Shown here: positions 31,901 to 44,334 of the stretch, one piece after another
Layout: each line of letters begins with the position of its first letter
How positions within the stretch are numbered: the stretch's first letter is position 1
Assembly (NCBI GenBank): GCA_030549335.1
Contig: CM060195.1
Location: 3,521,501 to 3,585,500 of the forward strand
Reading direction: 5' to 3'
DNA: 64,000 nucleotides
DNA from: Pontederia crassipes
Taxonomy: Eukaryota; Streptophyta; Magnoliopsida; Commelinales; Pontederiaceae
Translations under genes and position numbers: made by a program
Notes under the pieces: model-generated
Told to the model about the DNA's origin: nothing
The model's input: the letters and a program-made list of their open reading frames with translations, nothing else
The model's database searches: none

Positions 31901-32856
31901 CCATTCACACATAATTTTAACACTACTTATATGCTAAGATCATTATTCAAGACACAAGTCAAACCATTACTATATTTTGACATATTTGATTTCCTTTTTA
32001 GAAAAATCACAGTCAACAAGTTTAACAGCAGGCCGCAATATTCAAATTTAGGAATGCCATTAATTATTGGAAGCTGGATTATTAACACTAAGAACATTAT
32101 TAACAATTTTTAGTGTGCTCCACCTTATTTCTTGAGAAATTTATAGGGAAAACAAAGAAGAAGATCTACATTTAAAGCTCCTAGTACATGCCCTAGGACT
32201 AGGTCCAACCTAGGAAGAGTATCATGACAGGAGATAACATTACACAAAATGAGGTCCCCCATGCTCCCAATTTTTAATATATATATACTAATATGTAAAT
32301 TGAATAATGGTCATATATAATATATATTATATTTTTTATGCATGGTTGATGGATTAATTAATTAATTAATTAAACCCAGGGCCAAGCGGGAACCAATGCA
32401 ATTTTTTCCGTACCAAATTGTGCAAAAGAAACAGTGACCTGGATCTGATCACTGTGATCCATGGCATCCCTCCATTTGCTCGCTGGCTCGCTGACCACGC
32501 CGAAAGGACCAACTTGATCGCAACTTGTTCCCCCAAATTTACATAGAGAGAGAGAAGGAAGGAAGGAAGGAAGGATATATATATTCTTTCTAATGCTCAC
32601 AAAACAAAAGTAGAAGTTGATGAATTCTTAGACTAAAAATTAAGAGATGTATCACTGCTCTATGTATTCAAGTGGCCTGCCTAGTTGACATAACATGTTA
32701 GAGAGGCTTTGTTTCAGTTCTAGTTCCCGGGACCTTTACATTAATTAGGCTTCATTACAGCTCCTTCCTTGCGTCCGTATTATCAAGATAACTACCTAAG
32801 TATATATATATCTATATATATCTATATCTATATCTATATCTATCTATATATATATA
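28926..32856. other. Intergenic DNA
   Basis: 28930-29330 has a more mixed composition and may be low-copy host DNA, but I see no coding exon. The remainder is AT-rich. 32350-32600 is again more mixed (ending in a GGAA repeat), with no recognisable gene. Confidence 0.4.
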
Positions 32857-33103
32857 ATTTAATGAACGTGTGAAACAACTTTAAACATTTATTTATTTAT
32901 TTCATTAATAGTTTAGAGGATAATAAGTGATAATAATAATATAATTCAAATTATTAATAATAATTATATTCATCATTTTTAATTTTTTACAAACTTCTGC
33001 ATATTATTATCCTTCACAATAGATATAATAATTTTATATAACTTCTTATTTAAACTATTTTTTTTATCATGAATGATTCTTTAAGTTATTAAAATCCACA
33101 CTT
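32857..33103. repeat. MITE of the same family as 15039, copy 2
   Basis: Shared blocks in the same order as copy 1: TTTAATGA at the start, then TTTAGAGGAT, AATAATTATATT, AAACTTCT / CGAACTTCT, CATATTA(C/T)TATCCTTCA and ATATAATHATTTT. Its right end is cut short or replaced by the CA/TA microsatellite that follows. Confidence 0.6.

Positions 33104-33176
<73 letters not shown>
33104..33176. repeat. (CA)n(TA)n microsatellite
   Basis: CA units up to about 33122 change into an uninterrupted AT array ending at about 33176. Confidence 0.92.
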
Positions 33177-33181
<5 letters not shown>

Positions 33182-34785
33182 TTTCCAAGTGGACTAAAAA
33201 AGATCGAATTTATCATCAACAGCTAATTTGTGGTTTCCACTTTCAATGGTTGTTTTTATAGGATAACGATTTTACTTAATCTCTGGTTCACACCTTAAAA
33301 TGGTTATATCAAGCAAGAGAAGAATAACCTTATTAGAGAGATGATATTTAATTCAAAATAAGAAATTTATTTAGACATAGACTACATATTATATTTTCGA
33401 TATTCAATATTATATTTGATTCAAAATAAGAGATGATAACTTGCTCTCGATCAAGGAAAAAAATTCTTTGGTTTTAGTGTAACACATTGGTTCATAAAAT
33501 GATGTCTACACCTGAAGTAGTTTCCTAGGCCACACTTGTGCTGATAATTATGCCACAGAAACTTATATAATATTATTATACATCACCAAACTCTATGTGG
33601 TACATATTTTATATGAGTCGAGGTATGTAATGTTGTACCTCATGCCAAATGGTTCAGTAGTTAGTACCTCATAATAATTTTGTTTAGGCGATGCTAATCT
33701 TGTATCAATCAAAATTACGTAAAATTAAGGAGATGTGTTCCTAGGGAATCATTGCTGCATACTGCACTGGTTATTTTAGTAGGCATGTTGCATCCGAGGC
33801 AGAAAGCTACATGTAGGAGAACTTGAAATGGACCTGTTCCATAAGCAAGACCAATATCCCTCCCCTAAATTGGCACCTACTATTTCGTAATCTTCCGAGG
33901 AAAAAAGGGCCCTAGAGGCTAACAATATTTTCGGCAATTATTTGATATTATTACATTAGATGTGTTATCAACTCTAAAATTTGAAACACTAAGATAGTGT
34001 TTGATTAGGAGAACAAAAATTCTCACTAATTTTGAGAACAAGTTGAGGTGACGTATTTGTTCTCCATAGAGTGTTTGAATGATTATGTAGAGAACAAGAA
34101 CCTTTTCACGTAGAATTCGAGGAAAATTCACATAGACTAGCGAGAGTTTGCGAATTTTGATTTCTGATTAAAACTTTGTCGACGGAACTTACGAGAATAA
34201 ATCGCTTTGATCAGAGCCTAAATTTTGATGGCCCCACCGGAACTTTGCTTTCTGTTTGGCATAATAGTAATATCATGTTTCTTCAATTATGATCAAGATT
34301 ACGAAAATTAAAGTGTTACTCAAAAATTATCCATAGAAGATAAAGTGAGAAAGGGTACATTGACTTGAATCAAAACTATGATAACCACATTACTTTTAAG
34401 CATCTACATTAGTACATAATTATGTGATCAAACTCCACTTTCGAGTTAATTGGATGAGTTTTTTTTCTTTTTTGAACAACTCCTGTCCAATCTAAGATCC
34501 AACAAAGGACATCAAGTTGTGTGTACCTGGATCAATCAAATCCAACATCTCTCCTTGGTCCAACCCCCATCCCCATTTCAAATCCACCCTCCATCCTCCC
34601 AATTGCATTCTTCAATCTCAAAAACAAAAAAATAACAAATACATCTTTTAAAATTATTTTCTTTAGGAAAAGTTCCATTCGCAAAATCTCTCGACAAAAA
34701 ATATTATTAAAGAAAAAAGAAAAACACACACACAAACACCTTAAAGTCTCTTCTACTCATATTTTAGGCTTCTGCCTGCCCTTCA
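33177..34785. other. Upstream region of PYL
   Basis: AT-rich, no gene seen. 33985-34230 begins AGTGTTTGATTAGGAGAAC and may be a small degenerate MITE. 34480-34780 is the distal promoter of the PYL gene. Confidence 0.4.
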
Positions 34786-34793
34786 TATATTTA
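34786..34793 (+). promoter_or_regulatory. Candidate TATA box of PYL
   Basis: TATATTTA lies 160 nt before the PYL start codon with pyrimidine-rich sequence downstream, giving a likely transcript start near 34815-34825. A weaker alternative is CATAAAAG at about 34865. Confidence 0.35.
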
Positions 34794-34953
34794 TGCATCA
34801 CCCTCACCACTATGAACTCACAAGCACTGGTCTTTTCCCACCGCACCCTTCTCCCTCCGCTACCCATAAAAGCGGCTCCTTTCCGCTAAAAATCCAATCT
34901 TTGCTCTTTTTTCGGAGGTAAAAGAGGCAGCTTTGGAGGGGAGGAGCACAACA

Positions 34954-35646
34954 ATGCCCGCGATCGCTCCAACGAAGGCCAGCGTCCAGCTCCAGAGGGT
35001 CTCCTCCGCCGGCAGCGGCGGCGGAGCTCCGGCGACGGGGGTGGCAGAGAGGTGCACTGGGCACGCGGTGCCGGAGGTGGTGGCCAGGCACCACAAGCAC
35101 GCGACGGGGGCGCACCAGTGCTGCTCGACGGTGGTGCAGCGGGTGTCGGCGCCCGTCGCGACCGTATGGTCCGTGGTCCGGCGCTTCGACAAGCCGCAGG
35201 CGTACAAGCACTTCGTGAAGAGCTGCCAGGTCATCGACGGCGACGGGGACGTCGGCACGCTGCGCGAGGTGCGGGTCGTCTCGGGCCTCCCGGCGGCGAC
35301 CAGCACGGAGCGCCTCGAGATCCTCGACGACGAGCGCCACGTCCTCAGCTTCCGGGTCGTCGGCGGCGAGCACCGCCTCGCCAACTACCGCTCCGTCACC
35401 ACCCTCCACGCGCCCGAGGACGAGGACGGCGGGGCCGGCGGCGGCGAGACCGTGGTGGTGGAGTCGTACGTCGTGGACGTGCCGCCCGGGAACACGAGGG
35501 ACGACACGCGGGTCTTCGTCGACACCATCGTCAGGTGCAACCTCCAGTCGCTCGCCCGCACCGCCGAGACCCTCTTCAGACGGGGCGCTGCGACGACCAC
35601 AGCGCGCGTCGGCGCCGGCGCCGGCGCCGTGAGGGCGAGCTCGTAA
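34954..35646 (+). CDS. PYL: Abscisic acid receptor, PYR/PYL/RCAR family (PYL4-6 type)
   Basis: PYL proteins bind abscisic acid in a START-like pocket and then inhibit clade A PP2C phosphatases, releasing SnRK2 kinases, in cytosol and nucleus. The single exon encodes 230 aa, starting at the first ATG ([10 protein letters not shown]). Visible marks are the pocket lysine in YKHFVKSC (K89, equivalent to PYR1 K59), the gate loop SGLPAA (110-115), [12 protein letters not shown] with E119, the latch GGEHRLANY (H140-R141-L142), and the C-terminal helix [17 protein letters not shown] with N196. The basic, low-complexity N-terminus and the HAVPEVV segment before QCCSTVV fit the monomeric PYL4/5/6 subfamily, as does the lack of introns. 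All key residues are present, so it should be functional. Codon third positions are almost all G or C, in sharp contrast to the flanks. The last 20 residues (GA-rich) are not conserved. Confidence 0.95.
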   Translation: MPAIAPTKASVQLQRVSSAGSGGGAPATGVAERCTGHAVPEVVARHHKHATGAHQCCSTVVQRVSAPVATVWSVVRRFDKPQAYKHFVKSCQVIDGDGDVGTLREVRVVSGLPAATSTERLEILDDERHVLSFRVVGGEHRLANYRSVTTLHAPEDEDGGAGGGETVVVESYVVDVPPGNTRDDTRVFVDTIVRCNLQSLARTAETLFRRGAATTTARVGAGAGAVRASS

Positions 35647-37440
35647 TCTTCTGCCCCCTGTTCCGTGGCCCCGTTCTTGGTTTGCTGGAGCGGTTCCTAT
35701 TTCCAATCCTATTCCTATTATATGAATATTTTGGCGGGCCCACCGGTGCTTAGCTTCTATTCTTCCTGGTTTGTTCTTTTCGTTTCTTTTTGTTCTTGTT
35801 TGCATGTATCTTCCTTTGCACATTTTCTTCCTTAATGTAGGAACAAAATGATAGAAAAGAAGCTTGTGAATAGTATCTTTTAAATTCCATCTTCTGCTCC
35901 TTAATTCTTCTTTTGTCCATCTAATTTATTTTTTCTTCCTGCAAAAGTCCATACAGAAATAGTATCTTTGTGGCAAAGTTATAGTAGCTTGGTTGTCTTC
36001 TTTCTTCAGCACCCACAGTTCCACATTTGGTGACTTCTTAGTGCACTAATTCCCCATGATCTCCTAATGGGGATAAACATTCTAGCCGTTAGTATTTTAG
36101 TTTTAAGAATGATTGATACAAGTGCAACCAGTGAATGATGCATGATGTTGTTACTTCGTTTTTTATTTGACACCTGGGTTACATGCATTGTGTGTTTGTT
36201 CTCAAGAACTGAGATGTTCAGATGCATTTATAAAAGAGAAGATTTTCTTGCCTTAGGTAATCTCTATGCAAAAAGGCCTGATAATCATCTGTTAATTCAT
36301 ATGGGGGGAGATCAGGGGCTTTATTCTAATCAGATGTGCTTATATGTGCTGATGTCTGCAAACCTGTCCTGGTAAGATGTTAAAAACAATGCAGACTGCA
36401 CAAGAATTTTCTATTGCATAAGGCTGGCTAGTAGTTTGGAGGGGGGTTTTACACAGATTAAGCATCTAAAATGCTTTTACTGAGCTCTGGAATTTGGACA
36501 TCTTCGTACCAGGAAGGCTGAATGCAAGTTGGCCTTCAGAGTAGAATGGCACATTTTTTTTTGGGAGGGGGGAGGTAAGAAAAAATGGCACTTTCTATTG
36601 ATGGGGAATCAGCAGCTGGAACTGACCCCTCCTTGCAAGTTGCACACCACCACTGCACTGCAACCCCTCTCTATGGACCCCCCTTCAACTTGCTCCTAGA
36701 AAAAAAAGAGAGAGGGAGAGAGAAGCCATGGTGTACTATTTATATGTTTCCAACACATATCCATCCACATCTCTCTCTCTCATTCATTTGTTTCTGCCCT
36801 CTTGTCCCATTTGTTGTGTTGTATCCCTCCCCTCCTTTAATTACCTCTACTTCTACCAGTTGGAATAGGATGGCATGCAACTTGGTTTGCAACTTGCTGT
36901 GGTTGTCATCAATGACTCCCCTATGTGATTCTCTTGTTTATACCTAAGTCATCGGAATCTCTTTCTCTCTCTCTCCCTCCCTCCTTTCTGAACTCTTGTT
37001 CAGACTTCATAGTCATTTGAATCTTTCTCTCTCACTCTGATCTTATGGGGTCATCTTCCTATTTTTTCCTGAGTAAATATTCTGGAGTTGAGATTTATTC
37101 AAATATTAATGCATTCAACTTGTCTTTTATTCAACCGTTTAGATTAACAAAAAAAAAACCATGGCATTAATAATTGACTTAAATGTGACAAGTCTATTGT
37201 CGTGGAAATGTCTAAAATATGCATAATAACAAGTGAAGCAAAGACCTAATCTAAAAATTCTTGTTTCCTACATAATATTAGATATTCTTGTGATCCGAGG
37301 ATAAAAGTAGTGACATGTAAATAGAGCCAAAATACATAAATGATAGTAAAAAAAAAAGAAAAAAAAAAACAAGATACTAATTTCGGAATTAGGTGAGGAG
37401 CATAAATGTATGAACAAGTTTGGCAGTAGAAGAATTATTG
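35647..37440. other. PYL 3' UTR and downstream spacer
   Basis: The PYL 3' UTR probably ends within 35700-35900. 35950-37050 has a mixed composition with CT-rich tracts (36765-36785, 36960-36990). A 120-codon frame at 36585-36947 has no recognisable domain and I do not call it a gene. Confidence 0.4.
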
Positions 37441-38692
37441 GGGGTGTTTGGTTGAAGCATGACAATAAGTATAAAATTTTTTAATTATCCATCTTTAAAC
37501 AGTCAAACACTCAATAAGACGGGGATAATATTGATAAAATTAATTTGCAAAGGTTTTAATTCTATTGGTCAAATTGTCTTGCGAGCGTAACAATTTTTTG
37601 ACAACAAGAGTATTATATTTCTTTAGACCAATATTCATTATTGCATGTAGACTATTATTCTTTATCCAAAAGTATATATATATTTTTTCACGGACTTCTT
37701 AAGTAATTATGGTACTGTCCAATCACATATCAATAATTTCATTATACTAAAATATGTTCATATTTTGAGAACATAGTTAAACGCCCAAAATAAGAATATC
37801 TCAATTAAATATTTAAAAACATGAAACTACATAAAAAAGCGTAAAATCGTCATATTTAACCTCAACAAGAAAATATTCTTGGAATATCTATATTATTGTG
37901 TTTTAAAATTTAAAATTATATTTTATTTTTAAATGTTTAATCATATATCATTTTATTAATATCTTTATTGTTATTATAATATTAAATCTCAACTCTTTAT
38001 AATAAAATATTTTAATTATAAAATATTATATTTTAAAACATATTTTTGTCAAACCAAATAGTTCATGCTAGGGGTGAAAGTGGTTCACGTTGGGTCAATT
38101 TTTTGGTCCAAAAATCATTCGTTATTTTTTGGATCGATTTTTTAAATCACTCTAAAACCATTTAGGAATAAGAAAAATTACACTTTAAGTATGTTAGGTC
38201 AATTTTTAGGATAGTTTTTTCAGACCCCTATTTTATTAAATAATATTTCAAAAATATAATAAATTAATATTAATATTAGCTTATTTAATTTTATAACTAA
38301 ATATAGGATACAATGTTAGAAGTATTAAATTAGAGTTTCATAATGTGATAGAAATATATTAAGATAAATAAAAAATTATCACACCAGTAATAAAATACTT
38401 AATTACATCTAAATTAATTATATAAATAAAAGTGGGTTCCACGGGCTCTATTTTCGTATGGAATCCTAGTTTAAGCGGGTCGATTTTATTCTATTTATAA
38501 ATTTCTCTAAATCATATTGAGTCATCTAATGTTCGATTTTTTGAGTTATTTTTGGGTCGGATAGGTTTTTCGATTCGATCGAATTTTTCTTACACCCTAG
38601 TTGATGCCATAAAAATAAATTTAACCTTTTGAAAATATGATATTGCATTGTTTTATTCCTATTGATTTTATTACGTAATCAAACGACACCTA
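37441..38692. mobile_element. Possible PIF/Harbinger-like non-autonomous element
   Basis: The left end GGGTGTTTGGTTGAAGC and the right end (inverted) AGGTGTCGTTTGATTACG resemble each other and the widespread plant GGTGTTTGGTT termini. Target duplication is not evident. It would contain the hAT-like MITE at 38069 as a nested insertion. Confidence 0.3.
38069..38599. mobile_element. hAT-like MITE, 531 bp
   Basis: The ends TAGGGGTGAAAG and (inverted) TAGGGTGTAAG are flanked by 8-nt near-duplicates GTTCATGC (38061-38068) and GTTGATGC (38600-38607). Short TIRs with 8-bp duplications are typical of hAT elements. The interior has GGGTCAATTTTT / GGGTCGGATAGG motifs near each end and no coding capacity. 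Confidence 0.62.
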
Positions 38693-41010
38693 TATTACAG
38701 ACCTATACTTCTTAAACTTTGATTTACTTTTGAAATTTAACGCTACGAGTGGATATATGCATGTACCATATTTTGAGCAAACTTTGTCATCCGCATCAGA
38801 AAAATATAAAGAACATCACTCTAACTAAAATAATTAAGATAAAATAATATACAATAAAATAAAAGTGTCATTCACCTTTTGTGCACTTTTGAATGATGTT
38901 TGCAAAGGGAACTAAATTGAAATCATTTTTTACATGACTTTTTAAAGTTAATATTATTTTTCACTCCCTTTCCATACTTTCCCTCCCCTCCCACTCTCTC
39001 ACATATCTTCTCTCACCTCTTATCAATTATTTTCTTTCTTATTTCTTATCTCAATTATTTAATTTAAGTCTAACATTTTATTTATTAACTTAATTATATA
39101 ATTATAAAAGTTCAACTAACTCCTAGTTATAAAATATTAAAAAGACGAGTTAATTAAAATATTAAACTCATTAAAATCAATATTCATCAATCAAATAAGT
39201 ATTGTACAATATTTACCCAATAAAAAGTTTCGAATATTTTGTGTATTAAATATGTTATAAATTATAATAATTATAAAATCTTTATAATTTATATTATTTT
39301 TATAATAATAATTTTTAAAAAGATGCTTTAGAAAAATTAGTTAGAGTATTTTTTTTATTCTACTTAGTCTTTATTGTTTTTAAAAGATATACTTTACTTT
39401 TCTGATTTTCATATTTCACACAAACACTCAAAACAACTAATCTATCCAAATATTTTTTTTTAAAAAATATTTCTACCTTTCATTTCATTCAAATATACAT
39501 CGATTTAATTACTCATCGAAAACTTAAAGAAATCATCACTCACTTACCAAATGTTATAGAATATCACCTTCTGTATGTTTTTTTATATGTAGAAAAATAA
39601 TGTAAGCAAATGGTTAAATTTCTTGCATTGTGTCTTTTAATGATTGATCCGAATTATTATCGAACTTGAACTTTAAAATTGAGAGATGTGATGGGATAAT
39701 AATTTCGCGTTTGTATCTTCAAATCATGGGAAATCATTTCGCTCCTCCATTCAAAAATTTGAAAAAAAAAATCAAATCAATAATCTTTTTAGTTCAGGAA
39801 AGATTTATTGATTAGAAATCTCACCTGTTGCAATGCTTTCAGATGTGGTCGTATAAAATTATTGGTCCTGACGACGAATAATGTGATATGACTTTTTTTT
39901 TGGCAATTAATGTTAGCGTTGATTCTCCACTCTTCGCATCATTTTCGGATTCCAATATAATGGGAAATTTTCATTGCGCGGAATCAGAATTATAATTATG
40001 AAATTCGGGATTAATGTACCGCATCTTTCCTTCTACAGGAATTTTGAACGCATCTAAAGTGAATATGATAATTGATATTTTTAAATATTCAAGTTTAATT
40101 ACTTTTGACAAAATTCATTAATAAGATGCGTTCAACATTCCTTCATAAAGAAAGGTGTTCGGAAGGTATTCAATAGTTAATAAGATAATTAAAATTTGTA
40201 TGCAGAAAGAAACCAATCACAATTAGAATAATATTGAAGGGTGATGAAGGTTTCTACACTCTATTTACTATTTAGGTTGTAATTTTCACTTCAATATGTG
40301 ACAATTATTCTTCCACTTTTTAGTACTAAGAAGGTTGTTAAGATCCATGATTCGTACAGGTTTCCCATTCAAATCGAATCGATGAGACCATTCATATGGA
40401 TAATAATAAAATATATAATGTATTAAATTATCATATTTTAATTATACACATTTATGGATGATTAAAGGGCAAATATAATAAGAACAAATCATAAATTTAT
40501 AAGACAATTAAAATTTAAGAAGTACTGTAACAGTAAAATAATATTTTTTATTTAATAATAACATTTATGAACGAAGCCAAAGCTCAATTATAAAGAGGGA
40601 AATATAATAATAGCAAATCATAAATATATTACCATTTTAAAATTTAATGTACATATATCCTTATTATTGTTGTTCTTATTAGTATTTTCTTTTGACATCC
40701 CTTTGTCTATGTGAACTATGAAATGCTCCTTTTTAAGGTACTGAATGGCTAGAAAGAAAGTATTTAGTATGTAAATGAAGTGAATCAAGGGATGAAATCC
40801 CATTTGTGAGCATCCAACGAGAATTCAAAATTGAAACGCACCCAAAACTACATAGGCTATGTATCTTGATATGTAACTAAATGTATGCTTTTAATAGGGT
40901 GCATATTTGAACGATGTGATGTATAAAAAGAAACGAAGTATGTGACGTATACTTGAACAATTGGCATTAGACTTTGCAGGTATAGTTTTTAAAAAGAAAA
41001 TTCAGCCATG
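38693..41010. other. AT-rich intergenic DNA
   Basis: No gene is seen. A small inverted repeat element is listed separately at 40024-40155. Confidence 0.45.
40024..40155. repeat. Small inverted-repeat element, about 130 bp
   Basis: CTTTCCTTCT...GAACGCATCT at the left is matched in inverse by CTTTCTTTAT...GAACGCATCT at the right (arms about 32 nt) around an AT-rich loop. It is probably a short MITE. Confidence 0.5.
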
Positions 41011-41097
41011 GCATGGATATAATGAAGTATGTGCCTCGTGTGTGTATATATATATATATATACACACACACGAGGCACATACTTCATTATATCCATG

Positions 41098-41098
<1 letters not shown>
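41011..41098. repeat. 88-bp near-perfect palindrome
   Basis: Arms of 44 nt (GCATGGATATAATGAAGTAT at the outer ends, then GTGCCTCG and TG/TA repeat) are reverse complements with a single mismatch near the centre. It is followed directly by a (TA)n microsatellite (41099-41151). It would extrude as a long hairpin. Confidence 0.9.
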
Positions 41099-41151
<53 letters not shown>

Positions 41152-41153
<2 letters not shown>

Positions 41154-41727
41154 GTAAAATAGAGGTGTGAAGCTCTCTTTTGATTCGAGGGCTCACAAAA
41201 TCGTGCATGAAATTTTACGATATTTTGATGTCATCTCGCGAGTTATTGCGAGCTCTTCCCCTTTCTCTTCGATCGGCCCTTTTCGGAGGACATAAGGCCG
41301 TGGCGGCGAGGCGACGACGATCTTTAGCAAGGAGACAACGACCTTTGTCTCCCTCTCTCGATCTCCGGCAAGGCGAGGGTGAGGGCGAACAATCGTCGGC
41401 GCCGCAACTCGATCGCGAGGGTGAGGGCGACGACATTGCAACTCGATCGCGAGGCGACAATGGTCTGACGCGATCTCTATCTCCCTCTCTCGATCTCCGG
41501 TGAGGTGAGGTCGAGGGCGAGGACGAGGCAGAATCGCGAGGCGAGGGCAAGGGCGATAGATCGTCGACACTGTAACTCGATCGCAAGATGACAGTGATCT
41601 GACGCGATCTCTGTCTCTCTCTCTCTCTCGATCTCTGACGAGTGCAAGGCCGAACCGCGAGGCGAGGATGATAGATCGTCGGTGCTGCAACTCGATCGTG
41701 AGGGTGTTTCATACCTCCATTTTACCC
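41152..41727. mobile_element. Non-autonomous TIR element with GC-rich core, inserted in a TA repeat
   Basis: The ends GGGTAAAATAGAGGTGTGAA and (inverted) GGGTAAAATGGAGGTATGAA match at all but a few positions. Both flanks are TA microsatellite (41099-41151 and about 41728-41793), so a target duplication cannot be read. The core is tandemly repetitive, built on CGATCTCCGGYRAGG, GCGAGGGCGA and TGCAACTCGATCGCGAG. No coding capacity is likely; the Arg/Ser-rich frames come from the repeat. Confidence 0.68.
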
Positions 41728-41746
41728 TCTATATATATATATATAC

Positions 41747-41797
<51 letters not shown>

Positions 41798-41911
41798 GAG
41801 ATAAATGGGTGTGTCAGACACCCTATTCATCCCTATCAGTGACATTGTGTCATGCACAATGGTAGTCATCGATCTGGAGATTGTTAAGATGGCTGCTGAT
41901 TTTATTCATAT

Positions 41912-42281
41912 TGTTGGAATAGTGCCCTTTTGGGCACATGGGCCGCACGGACGCGCGGCCCACAAGGGTGAGGCGCATGTCTGTGCAGACACATCAGCAT
42001 ACGCGTGATGGATGCGCGTGATGCATTCTGTCTAACTTGTCGCCCAAGTCTTCCTACCCTATAAAAGGGGACCCATAACATATGTCTCAAATATACTTTC
42101 GCAGAGGTTCGTACATAGTACTTGTGCTGTGGTAAAGAGTTCCGTTTTCCAGAGGTTCGATTCCCGATCCTGAGGTGTAAGTGCGTTCATCAAAAGTTCG
42201 TGGAAAAGTCCCAACGATTCGCTTCCACTGCAAGAGGCATTCCACAACCTCTAAAATTTATATCTGTTATAAATTCTAACA
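41912..42281 (+). repeat. Copia 5' LTR
   Basis: Starts TGTTGGAATAG and ends TTCTAACA. Contains a promoter-like CTATAAAAGGGG near 42060 and a GC-rich inverted motif near the start (GGGCCGCACG-GACG-CGCGGCCC). It has 16 nt not found in the 3' LTR (around 42153-42168). Confidence 0.95.
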
Positions 42282-42282
42282 T

Positions 42283-42294
42283 TAGTATCAGAGC
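42283..42294 (+). other. Copia primer-binding site
   Basis: TAGTATCAGAGC, one nucleotide after the 5' LTR, matches the usual initiator-tRNA-Met site TGGTATCAGAGC except for one G to A change. Confidence 0.85.
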
Positions 42295-43755
42295 TTTTTT
42301 TAGGTTTTTTCGAACTCGTGATTGCGATAAAAAAATAATATTCGTTATTATTTGGGATCTGCGCACCTCGATTGTATGACCATAAGCAAGGGACAAAGTA
42401 GAGTTTGTCATCACAAATATATTATGAATGAACCTACACTATAATATATTTTTTGGATTTATTTTAATATTTTTGGTGAAATTTTCGAAATTATTTTTAT
42501 GCATATGTTGCAGCAAAAAAAAAGGAAAAAAATTATTTCAGCAGGCACACGGCTCGTTGGAAGACCCAATTTGTGTGCAAAAGAGTTGCACATATATGAA
42601 AATAACAATTGGGCTGGCTGAGAGGCCCAATAAATAGTTTTTCTTTTTCTTTTCTGATTTTTGCCAGATTTTTAAAATAATTCGAAAATAGAAAAGATTT
42701 ATTATAAAATCTCGAAAAATTAGGAAAATTTTGTTTTTTGCTTAGAAATTTTTCTATAATATTGCATGCAATTTAATGTTATCAAAAAATCATTTTGTTG
42801 ATTTAAAGAATTAAATTAAATGATTAGATTTGCATGCCAATATCTAATATTGCCTAATTAATGTATTATCATGCATGAAATAGATATCTTCGTTTATGTA
42901 TGTCATAATGATATTTATTTCTGTGATTAAAATTTTGACTGTGTGTTAAAATCAAATTGGTATGTCCAATCTTGTTAAGTATGATAATTTGTCTAGAATT
43001 TCAAATTGATTTGAAATTCCTTTTGTGAGAATTAATTAAGATGGCAATATGAACTTTGGCTATGTAATGAAATACATGTTTCATGCAAGCCTATAATAAA
43101 ATAATTAGTTGGTCTAATTATACAAACTATAGGTAATTAAAGAATACATGAAATATAGATAGTTCTTTTGTAGGACTAAGGCACCTTGAAATTCAAATAT
43201 TGTCACAATAACCAATGTCTTTCTGTTGAGTGGTGCGTGACCCGAAATGCATGTCTAGAAAGGCTCCAAGGAACTGGCCTGGTGCATGATCAACACAGTC
43301 TCCAGAAATAGGGTTGATGTGTGACAATGAGAGCACAATTTTTTTTTAATATGATGTCGAGGCGAAGGATAATGCGCGGTTATTTAATTGGCACCCATCG
43401 GGGAAGAGCTCCCGTTGTACTAGTCCTGATTGTCCTAGTCCTAATAGAAATAATTTGGTGCACCACACGAAGTGAATTTCGGTGATTTTGAATTATAAGT
43501 TGATTCAAAATGCATAGAGTATAAAATTTTGAATTATGTGTTGATTCAAAATTCAAACATTTAGATTAATTTTGTCGCATTGTTAAAATAATGAATGATA
43601 ATATTTCTTGGAGATAGTGGGAGATGAGTGGGAGTCTAACAATCTCTCGATGTCACTACTTCATGAATAATGTTATTTCATTTTTTACGTTGTTTGCGGA
43701 CAAAATTACAACATACATAACACTGATTTCTTCTATTTTTGTGACCAAACTAACC

Positions 43756-44334
43756 ATGGGTTCCAAAATAATAATTGCTGACCTGAACAAGAATGAGAAG
43801 CTCAATGACGACAATTATGATATTTGGCACCGCAAGGTCTAATATCTTCTAGAAGAACAAGATGTCTTGTTGACCATTAACCATGTTGTCACTGAACCTG
43901 CACCTGGACATAATTCCCAATGCCAGAGGAACATGGAGGCCTATCAGGCATGGACAAAAAAGAATCATATTGCTCGCATTACGTTGCTGAGCACAATGAG
44001 CAATTCTCTCTTGTGCGAATTCGAAGTCTATAAGACAACATTCGAAATATGGGCGGCGCTCCGCAATAAGTATGGGGTCATCACGACCATCAAGTTTGAC
44101 TCTTATCGGAAGCAACAAAATCATACGATGAGGGAGCATATCCAGGAGATGTCTAACATGATCTGTGAACTCAAAAGCGCGGGACAAGTGCTCGATGACG
44201 AGCAACAGGTCGAAGAGATCGGCTTTTTTCCAAAAAGTTGGGAACACATGCGTTGTAATTTGATGCACAACGAAGGTGCCAAAACTTTTGACCAAGTTGC
44301 TCGCCACATTGAAATGGAGGATAATGCACTATAA
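43756..44334 (+). pseudogene. Copia gag, interrupted
   Basis: The ATG at 43756 opens a capsid-like frame (LNDDNYDIWHRKV, then EAYQAWTKKNHIARITLLST, LCEFEVYKTTFEIWAALRN). A TAA at 43840-43842 replaces the glutamine codon usual at this place, and the same frame then stays open to 44334. Beyond it the nucleocapsid zinc knuckle (44525-44575) is recognisable only in fragments (GYFACDC) with stops. Confidence 0.82.

Noticed and set aside
34812-34889. 25-codon upstream open frame before PYL
   Set aside because: If the TATA box at 34786 is used, the transcript starts at or after this ATG, so the frame is probably not in the mRNA. Without a mapped start site it cannot be supported.
35052-35753. Long alternative frames over the PYL exon on both strands
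   Set aside because: High GC content removes stop codons from the shadow frames; only the PYL frame has conserved motifs.
36585-36947. 120-codon frame downstream of PYL
   Set aside because: No domain, no coding-like composition, and CT-rich tracts inside; not supported as a gene.
41180-41712. Arg/Asp/Ser-rich frames of up to 165 codons
   Set aside because: They derive from tandem CpG-rich repeats inside a TIR element and resemble no protein family.
42150-42170. tRNA B-box-like GGTTCGATTCCC in the copia 5' LTR
   Set aside because: There is no matching A box or cloverleaf around it, and it lies in the 16-nt segment unique to one LTR.
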